Assembly: GCA_963576475.1 (NCBI GenBank)
Contig: OY754967.1
Span: 26,114,651-26,178,650 of the forward strand
Direction: 5' to 3'
DNA from: Molanna angustata
Taxonomy: Eukaryota; Arthropoda; Insecta; Trichoptera; Molannidae
DNA length: 64,000 nt
Shown here: positions 47,086 through 59,000 of the stretch, piece by piece
How positions within the stretch are numbered: the stretch's first letter is position 1
Layout of the letters: every line of letters starts with the position of its first letter
Made by a program: the position numbers and the translations under genes
The notes under the pieces: model-generated
The model's database searches: none
What the model was told of the DNA's origin: nothing
Seen by the model: only the letters and a program-made list of their open reading frames with translations

Positions 47086-47977
47086 TCGTTTTGATTACAT
47101 CAGACATCTAGTTGACCAAACTAAATCTCCAGATGCAGTCTACGATAACTGAGTTGGTCGACACAGTTATCTGGAAGAAGACCATGGCAATTAAATGCAC
47201 TTGATACCATAGATATAGCTCTTATATGGTAGAAAAATGAGTGAATTATCAAATAAATTTCCTATTATTGTAATAAAAAAAGAATATAGTAGCATTTCAG
47301 TATTTTAAGTTATACCATGACATATAACAATCAATTTCATATTACAGTATGAAATTGGTATTTATAAACAAGAACATTACATATGCAGTAACCAACATGA
47401 AATAAAAGGAGCTCTACATATCAACTTTTATCAAATTGATATACTTAGGTTTTCATTCAGGATCATATTTACCATCAACACAATTTGTATGACATATACT
47501 ACAATTTTCCTTGGAATATATCAGTTCTATAGTCCAACATCTAAACAATATAGGATAACATTTTAATATAAAAAAGAAAGTACAATGTAGCTCTACAAAT
47601 TTTGACATAAAAATAGAACTAACTCATCTGAATGAAAACTAAAGTGTATGACATCTCAATATTGTGAAGAAATACTCCATCACAGCATTCCTCACAATAT
47701 AATCAAATTTAAATTTGTCGAGGAACCCATCATATCAAACATATGCCATCAGAGTACCAATATGTTCCTCGAGAAATTTCACATTATAAAAAAAAACAGT
47801 GTATTTACAGTGTAAACATTTATCAACGTTTGATTAATTTGGTCATCTGACATATTATATCCTGAGAATGATAATAGCATTAAGCAGATATGGATGTCAT
47901 GTATTGGCAATGAAAACATACAAATTATATGATACAGTTGTATCATACTGATGATACAAACATCAAAAATTTTAATA
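47086..47977 (-). other. LTR-element interior between integrase and tandem repeat
   Basis: A+T-rich and non-coding in all frames beyond short stretches. Inverted tcctcacaata/atattgtgaag pieces lie near 47660-47700. Confidence 0.4.
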
Positions 47978-48451
47978 TTAATCTGGTTTTAAGAGATCCT
48001 TAATGTGAAAGCTCCCTACAGACTTATTTTGTTCATTCGCTAATGTATAAACTACAGGTGATATTTTTGCTATAATTTTGTTTCTAACAAAGCGTGGAGC
48101 TAATTTTGATGAAAAGAATTCAGCGCCTTTGGAGTTTATAAAATTTCTCCGGTAGACAAAGTCACCTACATTATAAGAGCGTTCGACCCTATTTTTGTTA
48201 TACAAAGTGGCATTGCGTTTAAAAGCTGACATAAGATTCTTCTGAACTTCAAAAAAAATAATTCTTAATTCATCTAGCATTTCAGCATAATCATGGGGCT
48301 TTTCTATTTGCATGTCATCTACTGAGATGGGTCCAGGTTGATACCTTTGATGCATCTCACCTGACAGAATTTGTTCACGACCGTGAAAAAGAAAATAAGG
48401 TGCATAACCTGTTGAGATATTTACAGTACCATTCATATAACGCAGCAGCAT
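47978..48451 (-). pseudogene. Ty3/gypsy integrase C-terminal fragment
   Basis: The 157-codon frame reads NGTVNISTGYAPYFLFHGRE near its start (the end of the catalytic core, 'h.sTG.sP.......GRe'), then a helical linker, then YNVGDFVYRRNF, FSSKLAPRFVRNKIIAKISP and a GSFHIKDLLKPD end. The last blocks are the GPY/F-like chromodomain-less C-terminus of Ty3/gypsy integrases. The catalytic DDE residues lie upstream of the fragment and are missing. The reading frame is undamaged, which is odd for a remnant, but it cannot act alone. Confidence 0.8.
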
Positions 48452-51019
48452 ACTTTGATGAAATCATCAATTTATAATTTTCATAAAGCTATAAATTCAA
48501 AACTAAGTAACTACTTCAAAACTTAAAGCAAAGTATTAATCAATTAAACATCATATTCCCAAGAAAGTTGATTTCAAAATCAAATTAATCAGATTTAAAA
48601 GCATAATGTTGGATTCGTTCGCCATTTGTTCAAATACACAAAATAGAAATCATCACAGTGCGCCCAATGCGAACAGTTGAACACCCAGCTGAACAAGATT
48701 ATTAAACAGAAATCTGTCCATCCAAAGCCTATCCAAAAATCCGACACCGCACTACACCGTAATATAATTTCATCCCTGTAATTGACTCGTCATCTATACG
48801 TTCCATTTTTAAAGAAATATTATATTGTGGAAATGTCAAAAGAAAGTGCAGAAACGTACGAATGATTTTATAACATCAGCTTATTACTCACAATATTGGA
48901 TGATTTGATACAACATGATTAATTATTCGTACCGAAAACAATAATCTTTGTAATGTGTATGACAATTGCAAAAAAAAGAAGAGTTTCTTTATAAAATTAA
49001 CATATTAGTATACACCGTGCATTATTTCCAATTAATATACAATCATATCTAACAATTACAAATATTTCATAACTCAGAACCAACTATTTAGTTGCAGCAC
49101 GAGTAGTCATGCAACTACATAAGTTTTCCTCCCGCCGTATAGATGGCGTTAATTACACTTTTGACAAAAGAATATAATTAATTTTCATTTATTTTATCTT
49201 TAAAACAGTATTATTTCCCCAACGTTAATTTTAATGATTGCTAATCATTTCTGAAATAAACTACAATGATTATAGTCAGTAAAATGTCAGATAGACTATA
49301 CAAAAAGTGTATTGTTATACATAAAAGATTCTATCATTTGAACGATGAGTTCCATAACATTTCTGAATTATTAACATTAATTTCTATTGAATAACCAGCG
49401 TAACATGTTGTTGTAGGTCGATACTGTGTACCACACATTAGACAACATAAATATAATATGAGACATTAAACAATTTATTCATAATAGAAACAAGACTCAT
49501 TTCCATATAAAAATGAAGTTATTATCATCAAGAAGTAACATTACATTTGGTAAATTCAAACTAAATCATTCTCAGAGATGACAATATTACATCGTAAGTT
49601 TATGTCAGACCAAATTAATAAACATGGAATACCTTAAATAAGAAATAGACCAAAATCCATATAGAAATATCATCTCTCCGAGCCTTGATTTTTTGTGATT
49701 ATATAGCAGATTCAAATTCAGCATTCCCAAAAAATATTTCATAGAGTTCACCAACACTTTCCATCTGTAAAAGTGAAAATATTTAATTGCATATTCATTA
49801 CAATCATAAACAAAACTCCCTATAGCACACATTGATTTGAGATTCAATTTAAAAGAACATTTTCAGTTATTATTTTATACAACATAGCTGAACTTTTAAC
49901 ATCAAAAATTGAGAAAAAACACATGTTCCCAACAGAGAATAAAAACTCAAAATTGTTTTAAAACACCATTTCCTTTTAATTATATTGATTTAACATGAAT
50001 TAAGAGAACTTTTTATTATTAACGAAGAGTATTATAACGATAATATCATTATTTAAAAAGACATTGATTATTTTCACTTGTTACAAGAAAAAATATTAAC
50101 TGCCATGCAACAATGTTGATTCTATGCAGGTATCAGACAGACTTCTTGTTGGTAATTACCACAACAATCTCCTAATTAATTTCTACCCCACATATGATTT
50201 TTATAATTATTTTTTACAAGTTCAAATTTTATGACCGACCCAAGAAAAATGTATACTATGTTGTATATTAGCAAAAAGGAAATTACAACGCTTATAAAGA
50301 TTCATATTTTTCATCTACCATAGGTATTCACATTAAAAATGCAAACCAAACATGAAATTACATTTAGCACAGTCCAACGACAAATCAAAATTATACAACC
50401 TGATGCTTTTTGAAGACAGTTTCAATTATAAAAATTTGATACCCTCATTATGTGTGTTCAGTTAAAATGTGACATTCTAATTATGGAATCAGAAAAATAA
50501 TTCCAATCAATTTATAGATTTCAAAAAAAATAGACATTAATAATAATTGATGACAACTCAAGCTTTGTACTGAAAAGAAAGCGAACTTCTATGTTATAGT
50601 CCTCACGACATTTAATTATTTATTAGTTTACAATACAACCTGATTGAGTAGACCTCTTGAATGGCATTTCTCGAATAAGACTGGTCATAATGGGCTCTTC
50701 CACACTTTTTAGAAATAGTTTGGTTGACTTCTGGTCATCTCCTGAATATAATCTCACAGCTCGGCTTTCATGACGATGGATTCTGCGCAGTCCTCAGATT
50801 AAGGATGGGTTTAAGGAAGGAAAGGAATCGCTACCACAAAGTACACGAACTAATTATCAATTTTACGTTCTCTACAAACACTAATCTGTCCCACACAAAC
50901 ATCTGACTTTAAAAAGAGTTATAGAATGGGCGCCAGTCTTACAATCAATAAAAATAAAAAATACAAATGGAATTTAAATCCTAATAGTCCGCGCTCTTCA
51001 ATTTTTTAAAAAAAATCCT
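48452..51019 (-). other. LTR-element interior, gag-pol region lost or replaced
   Basis: About 2.6 kb between primer site and integrase fragment, A+T-rich, with no open frame over about 80 codons on the minus strand and no Cys-His box, protease or RT motif. Autonomous relatives need about 4 kb of gag-pol here. Confidence 0.6.
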
Positions 51020-51037
51020 GCCCCACGTTGGGCGCCA
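51020..51037 (-). promoter_or_regulatory. Primer-binding site, tRNA-Lys(CTT)-type
   Basis: Minus-strand TGGCGCCCAACGTGGGGC is complementary to the 3' 18 nt (with CCA) of insect tRNA-Lys(CTT) as I remember that tRNA. It lies 2 bp from the end of the 5' LTR. It primes minus-strand DNA synthesis. Confidence 0.85.
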
Positions 51038-51039
51038 AT

Positions 51040-53070
<2,031 letters not shown>

Positions 53071-53074
53071 TAAA

Positions 53075-53390
53075 TAATCTAGCACCAGAATACATTCAAA
53101 AACTGTGTCAGAGAATAGAGCTCTCTGGGAGGCATCTTACACTCAGAGTAACAACTCCCTAAAGGATTTGGACAGAGTCAACAAACCGGTTTACTATGAC
53201 CGATGCTTTGGTGTGAGCGGTTCAATTAAGTGGAATGCACTGTCTCCAGAGGTCCGCAGTGCTCAAAGCAAGAGCACTTTCACTAAATTACTGAAAGCAG
53301 TTTTGTTGCGTAGAGCAGCACATGACTGTTTAGTAATCAGCGCCCTTGGAATGATCTTGAATCATTAAACGGCGCTATATTAAATCCCCT
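53075..53390 (+). pseudogene. CR1-like LINE C-terminus with 3' hairpin and (ATT)n tail
   Basis: Reads LNNLAPEYIQKLC then, frameshifted, VNKPVYYDRCFGVSGSIKWN and ALSPEVRSAQSKSTFTKLLK. This is the C-terminal end of CR1-type ORF2. The 3' end holds an AGCGCC/GGCGCT hairpin (53339-53376) with an inner ATGAT/ATCAT stem and then tattattatta. Compare 37181-37217. Confidence 0.8.
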
Positions 53391-53394
53391 ATTA

Positions 53395-53760
53395 TTATTA
53401 TTCGACCGTCTTCTTTCTTCAGCCACACTGCTGAATGTAGGCTTCTTCTGCATACTTTCATTTGTCTTTTTTTTGTCCTTATTGGACCCATCTACTTTCA
53501 GCGACGGGGACAATATCATCGGCCCACCTTTTCTGAGACCGGCATATTCCCCATTTCATATCCCATGGTCTTTATTTCAGAACTCTGGGTGCACATCTGT
53601 CCATTTTTTATCCTGCCGATTGTCATTTAAGTTTTGCGACTTTTGTCTGGCATCTGATTTCCTCAATTCTAATTCTGTGTCTTAGACTCACGCTCAGCAT
53701 TTGCCTTTCCATGGATCTCAGAGTGCATTATAGCTTATGTATGATCCGCACAGTTAGCGT
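53395..53760 (-). pseudogene. LINE ORF C-terminus, antisense, abutting the CR1 tail
   Basis: The minus strand reads RSMERQMLSVSLRHRIRIEE, IRCQTKVAKLK, then RWADDIVPVA and a KKPTFSSVAEERRR end. The 'MER.mL..sLr.RIrneeIR..tkv' block follows RT in a common insect RTE-like endonuclease-RT family. Several frameshifts and stops are present. Confidence 0.7.
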
Positions 53761-54024
53761 GATAGTTTCCAAACATGCCTATGCAGGAAATGTATCCTGC
53801 ACAGGCAGGATACATTTCCAAGCACTTTCAGACTTATGAGAATATCTTTATTTTTTAAAACATGCTTTAGTTTCCGATAGTCCGATACTTCTGGTATTTT
53901 TGCGGTCTGATTATTCTTTCATAATTCGATACCTTGTATTTATTATTTAAACTTGACTTAGGTCAAACTTCCTCCAGTTGCGACTCCAGGAGCTATAAAA
54001 TTCATAATAATAGTAATTTTCTCT
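53761..54024. other. Unassigned DNA with a short inverted repeat
   Basis: caggaaatgtatcctgc/gcaggatacatttcc near 53783-53817 form a hairpin. Otherwise unrecognised. Confidence 0.4.
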
Positions 54025-54178
54025 TATTTTTTTTATTTTTTTATTGCTTCTCGGGCAACTAACAGGTACTGTGTCAAATATTAATTTAACACGCACCCAG
54101 TAACAAGTTCTGGAGACTTACAATATTAATCGTCTCACAGATCCAGACTGCAAACACAATTAAAAACTGAGACTCGAA
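54025..54178 (-). mobile_element. SINE-3 copy, antisense, 5'-truncated
   Basis: On the minus strand: gagtctcagtttttaattgt, ctggatctgtgagacg, gtctccagaacttgttactg and gttgcccgagaagcaata, then an A-rich tail. It lacks the MITE present in the 19033 copy and most of the tRNA head. Confidence 0.75.
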
Positions 54179-55630
54179 CAAATATTGTTTAGATATTGAT
54201 TGTGTTTTAGTAAATTGATAGATTATCTTTGATTTCCTTTATTACTACGCAAAAGAATTTATTATAAAATGAGATTTCATTAAAAGGTATATATTTTCAT
54301 TCAACACGTTTCATCGAGTAAGGGATATGTTTCAGTGAAGCATATTAAATTTTATTATGCATTAGTTATATTGGTGTGGCACTTTGTTAATCAACTAACT
54401 TTTGAAATACAAAATTTTGCAGATATATCTCGAATGAATTACGATAAAGTTTGCTTTTTCACATATCATATTGTTTCAAAATATGTTGCGATTCATGAAA
54501 AATAATAAAACTCGATTCATTTACTTTTTTTTCAAGCGCGACTTAACGGCGCTTTTGAATTAAATAAATAAGAGTCTGACATCCGGGACTAAAACGCATT
54601 CCCCTTAACAAAAGTCCTTCCACGACTGGAACTTAATCAACTACAACAAATATCAACCAATGAGTAAGTTGAAAACAGCAGTTGGGAGTATAAAAAAATC
54701 ATACTTTTACCAAACTCAAACTAAGGACGAATGATAGAAAGGGCTAATAAAGTATAAAGCGAGTGCGAGTATAAAGTTTGGTGAAACGATATACCTAATG
54801 CACGCTTTTGAATTTGTCTTATATTCTCAGCAATCAAGTGCAGCTAATATTTTTTTTGTAAATATTATTCATTTTCGTTAAAATACCTCCTCAGAATTTT
54901 AAGTAAAAATAATCAAAATTCTTCATAATGACTATAGTATGTATCTAAAAAAATGGAATGAAATAAACCTACCCTCGAGGTAAAGTACTTGTGTTGAGGC
55001 TTTTCCGCTTAGAAATTTTCCGAGTTTTCCTCTTTAAGTCGGCGATGATTTTCCAAAACATCTGGTTTTAATGGCGAACAAAGAGAAATTCAGAAGAGAA
55101 AACAAATACGAATTTGTATTAGGGATTATTATTTAATGATTGGAATATCCATAGTATCGAATTAAGCATTAGTACCAACCAATGTACCTAATAATATTAT
55201 TGTGTATGTGGGTGAGATTAATATATTTCATTGAACACAAAAAAAATATAACAGGCTTATGTAGGTACATGGATTTAAAGACAATCATATACCGACATAC
55301 TAGGTTGCTTACGGATTGAAATTGCTGACGAATATAGGTAATTTATACAAGACATAAAAAAAAACATTACCATTGTTTCAATAAACCTCTAAATTTAATT
55401 CAAACTTATTAATTTTCACTTGAGTCCGAGTGTCCTAAATTTGATTTCCAGAAGAATTGAAATTTATAAAAAAATAATTCTCACACCGTCATTGATTCTC
55501 TGAATCAAAATAAAATTACCACTTGTACACGATTCATGGAAGTGTTAATTACTAAATCATTAATTAATAAAGTCGTTTAAAAACAAATATTGGATTAGTA
55601 TATGAAGTTTTAAGACGATATGTAACGATA
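54179..55630. other. A+T-rich DNA
   Basis: No gene or repeat recognised. A G+C-richer patch at 54955-55040 (taccctcgaggtaaagtac) is unassigned. Confidence 0.4.
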
Positions 55631-55744
55631 AGTCTAGTGACTGAAAACAAGATTTATTAAAACAGCCCAGTAGTATGATGGAGTAAAATGGATACCTTGG
55701 TGGTGATGCTTATACACTATGAAGTGACGTGTTAGTAAGGGTAA

Positions 55745-56080
55745 TAATCTTCTTCTTCTTTTATTAGTACTGTTGGTCTGTAATACAAAAACTATGCCTC
55801 CTGGATGACGAAGTCCACCTATTAGTCCATCTCTTAGGTGGTATTCCGGGTAGACGGCGACCAGAAAGGATTTGATTTGCATGGTAACGTGGTCCCTCCA
55901 ATGTCTTCAACTATTATCGCTGTGTCGTCTGCATAACAAACAACATTAACAGTTTTGCCACCCATTTTTTATCCTAGTACCAAGCCAACCCCTCTTTTAT
56001 GATTTCGTCCATTATGAGATGACTATTTGGGGTCACTACCGTGTTAAAAAGGGTTTATACATGATTTGAATTATCGTAAC
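55745..56080 (-). pseudogene. LINE reverse-transcriptase fragment, antisense
   Basis: The minus strand reads VNVVCYADDTAIIVED, the catalytic motif C of non-LTR reverse transcriptase, and then a diverged stretch with stops. A few degenerate codons precede (MDEIIKEGLAW). Confidence 0.65.
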
Positions 56081-56198
56081 CAACATTTGTCATTTTTTTT
56101 TGCATTTTAAGAACAAACCTGACTTGAAACAAAAAAACTACCACGAGTATTCACTTGCTATGCACTCTTTAAGCACTTAAAAGATCAATTTCTCAATG

Positions 56199-56414
56199 AT
56201 AATAATAATAATAATGGACACTTCCTTGCACCCTGTGCAAGTGGCGAGTTTATTGCCGAATGGCAATTTCTTCCAACTAACCAGTTTTTCCAGCCCAGAG
56301 AAGCAATATTTGCGTGAGAAATGAACTTAAATAAATTTCTCCTCTGCTGGGAATCGAACTCAGGACGCCCGCACAGAAACCAAACGGCTTACCAACTGTG
56401 CCACGGCGGTCGAC
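56199..56414 (-). mobile_element. SINE-2 copy, tRNA-derived, antisense
   Basis: On the minus strand: gaccgccgtggcacagttgg head (box A), gagttcgattcccagc box B, a body of about 130 bp (cacttgcacagggtgcaag near the end) and an (ATT)n tail. The head recurs at 63950-64000. Confidence 0.85.
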
Positions 56415-56524
56415 ATAAGTAATTAAAAAAAAACTCTATAAAGTATTTTTATATGGGAATTTATGTTGAATTTTAAAATTCTGTGACGAGCATTCATTAG
56501 AGAAATGTTGAAAATACTTATGGT

Positions 56525-56964
56525 ATTTTTTAACAGATTTTTAATTATCTCAATAGAGACGAAGTTGGAATATTTACTGTAGGAGAACCGGGAAATCAAG
56601 GCACCTACAGGGCTTACGACCTGTCATCCGCTGGTATACGTGAACGCGCTTGCGCAACGTTCACCAATTATGCCTTTTTAATGAGATCCCTATCAATTCA
56701 ATTTTGAAACTTCTATATATTGTAATACTGAAATTCAAGCGAAAAGAATTTCAGTATTACAATATATAGAAGTTTCAAAATTGAATTGATAGGGATCTCA
56801 TTAAAAAGGCATAATTGGTGAACGTTGCGCAAGCGCATAAAGTGATCACGTAAACCAGCCGATGACAGGTCGTAAGCCCTGTAGGTGCCTTGATTTCCCG
56901 GTTCTCCTACAGTAAATATTCCAACTTCGTCTCTATTGAGATAATTAAAAATCTGTTAAAAAAT
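56525..56964. mobile_element. FB-1 foldback element, near-perfect 440-bp palindrome
   Basis: Two arms of about 215 bp, inverted around a centre of about 9 bp (aagcgaaaa, 56737-56745). The only clear difference is a 7-bp indel near tgaacgcgc/tgatcactttatgcgc. Arm tips read aacagatttttaattatct. Other window copies (13255-14060, 31618, 40088) show single arms or a spaced TIR form. Confidence 0.9.
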
Positions 56965-57070
56965 ATCTTTGACTCCCGACAGGGAAAAAAATCCAATGTT
57001 TGCGCATATGCAATAATAAAAATATATTCGATTACTTATGGTATTTTTTCAGAAAGACACTGTTTAACAT

Positions 57071-57514
57071 ATTTGATTTCAAATTGGGATGTTCTCTTTA
57101 AGGAATCTATTACTGCACGACACCTCTAGGATCAAAAAAGATAATGGAAAAATTTAATGGATACATACACGTATACAAGTTCGATCAACTATGAAAACCG
57201 AAGTTACTTTCTGGGACTTGGGTAAAAAGATGAAACGTCCTTCTCCTTATAACCTCTTTTCTTACAAAAATTACGTCAAGGACATGTTTTAGAAAATTAA
57301 CAATGTATGTTTATTCTTTGTGGTTCCACAATTTACGTGTAGGCACATCCGTAAATATGTATGAAGAGTACACTGGTGTTCTCAAGACAAATTTTATTTT
57401 TAAAATAAACATAGAACCTCGAAAATTTACAAACCTACGAATCATGTTAAACATAACATGATAAACGATATTTTTTATCAATAATTTTTACTCACAATAG
57501 TTTATAAATCATCA
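57071..57514. other. Unassigned DNA
   Basis: No gene recognised. Confidence 0.35.
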
Positions 57515-58030
57515 TTATCATAATCATCGGCGCTACATCCTTGTGTGGGCCCTGGCCTCCTCCAGAACCCTTCTACAGCAGTCCCTGTTCTCCAGTTTAC
57601 AATTTCGATAGCCCTTATATCGTCTTCTGTGTCATCCAGTCATCTTAGCTTGGGCCTGCCTCTACTTCTTCTCCATTCTGGATTGGTATTAAGATTTTTT
57701 TTTGGTATACGATCATCATTCGTCTGGCTGAAATGTCCCAACCACAGCTGTATGCGTCATTTTATGACTCCCAACCACTGCAGTCTACGTACTTTTATGA
57801 CTCCCAACCACTGCAGTCTACGTACTTTCATGACTCCCAACCACTGCAGTCTACGTACTTTCATGACTCCCAACCACTGCAGTCTACTTACTTTTATAAC
57901 TCCCAACCACTGCAGTCTACGTACTTTTATGACCCAATAACAGCAGTCTGCGTACTTTAATGACTCCCAACAACTGCATTCTACGAACTTTTATGACGGT
58001 AGTCATAAAAGTTTTATGTTTTACGTCATA
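57515..58030 (-). pseudogene. LINE C-terminus with an in-frame minisatellite expansion
   Basis: The minus strand reads VIKVRRLQWLG repeated (see minisatellite), then QLWLGHFSQTNDDRIPKKNL, NTNPEWRRSRGRPKLR, LDDTEDDIRAIEIVNW and a gatgat-type tail. It is the same family as 19740-20755, where VIKVRRLQ occurs once. The rest of the reverse transcriptase is missing. Confidence 0.85.
57734..58000 (-). repeat. 33-bp minisatellite encoding an 11-residue LINE segment
   Basis: About eight units of 33 bp (plus-strand marker tcccaaccactgcagtctac at 57769, 57802 and onward). Minus-strand translation gives VIKVRRLQWLG per unit, in frame across most units, with variants VMKVRRLQWLG, VIKVSRLQWLG and VIKVRRLLLLG. 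Outer units are more degenerate. Confidence 0.92.
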
Positions 58031-58574
58031 TTATAATGCCTGTAATTTATTATTACATCGCATCCTCGAAAGCTCATAATCGTTTATTGGGTTTATAAAT
58101 CATAAGTTTATAAAATCACACCATCAAAATATATACTATATTTTCATTTATTTTAGTAGAAATAGAGGTATTTGATCTGAGTTCGAACAATATTACAGTT
58201 TCATATTACCTATTTTCTTTTTTTGCATAACGTAACAATGTCAACTTTTTCCCCACAAAGGGAATATACTAGACCAAAGATTTTCATATAATATACTAGA
58301 TGGAGTACTCCGTGTAATGAGTATATCGCGCGTTTGACGTCTTGGTCTGCAACATATTGCAGTTTTCCATACATTTCAACACTTCCTAGATAACTGTTCA
58401 CTAAATCTTAATGAACGAAGTGTTTTTTTTTTGACAAATAAATCCTACAACAATTCACATTAGTCGTTATTATCTATGGAAAATCGATGTGGTCCACCTT
58501 GTTGTCCAAAGTCCTGCGGATAAATTCTCACTTCGATTCATATAAAATGCGACAAAAACTGCGACATCTAATAT
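58031..58574. other. A+T-rich DNA
   Basis: No feature recognised. A gcgacaaaaactgcgaca patch lies at 58548-58565. Confidence 0.35.
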
Positions 58575-59000
58575 ATTATTTATTTATTTATTTATTTATA
58601 TTCGGGAAACAAACAGCTTAATTTACAATATAAGGGATTAACAATAAAATAATAACAACTATGCCAATAACTCCACAAGTATACAGGTAAATTAAATTAT
58701 GTAAGAAGTAGGAAGTAAGTATTATTGGGGTAGGAGGGAGTTAAGAGGGAATAGGGAGGGAAGAGAGGGAGTACAGAAGGAGAGGGATTAGTTTAGATGA
58801 ATAATTATTGTAAGAGAAGTTTTGATTTGATATTAGTTATTGAGGAGTTGAATAAGTCAAATTAGTTTAAGTGCTCATTGAAGAAGTGTGATGCTCGATA
58901 TATGAATGCATGTTGTTTAGCGCTCGTGTTACAGCGAGGCAGGTGTAATGAGTAAAGGTGAAGGTGAAGAAGATAGATCTTCGAGAAAGATATTATGTGA
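58575..59000 (-). mobile_element. Probable LINE 3' end with (TAAA)n tail, antisense
   Basis: (TTTA)n at 58576-58600 would be the tail of a minus-strand retrotransposon. The following sequence on the minus strand has LINE-like scraps (GLY..TRALNNMHSYIEHHT around 58880-58940) but no firm motif. A G-rich patch (gtaggagggagttaagaggg) lies at 58729-58785. Confidence 0.35.

Larger units (their letters stand above)
55632..57070 (+). repeat. Repeat block D, copy 2, with three insertions
   Basis: Same order of anchor sequences as 5372-6110. It is interrupted by an antisense RT fragment (about 55745-56080), an antisense SINE-2 (56199-56414) and the FB-1 palindrome (56525 onward). It lacks the hairpin MITE and SINE-1 of copy 1. 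The FB-1 insertion is bracketed by a direct repeat of ttatggtatttttt (56517 and 57037). Confidence 0.65.
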
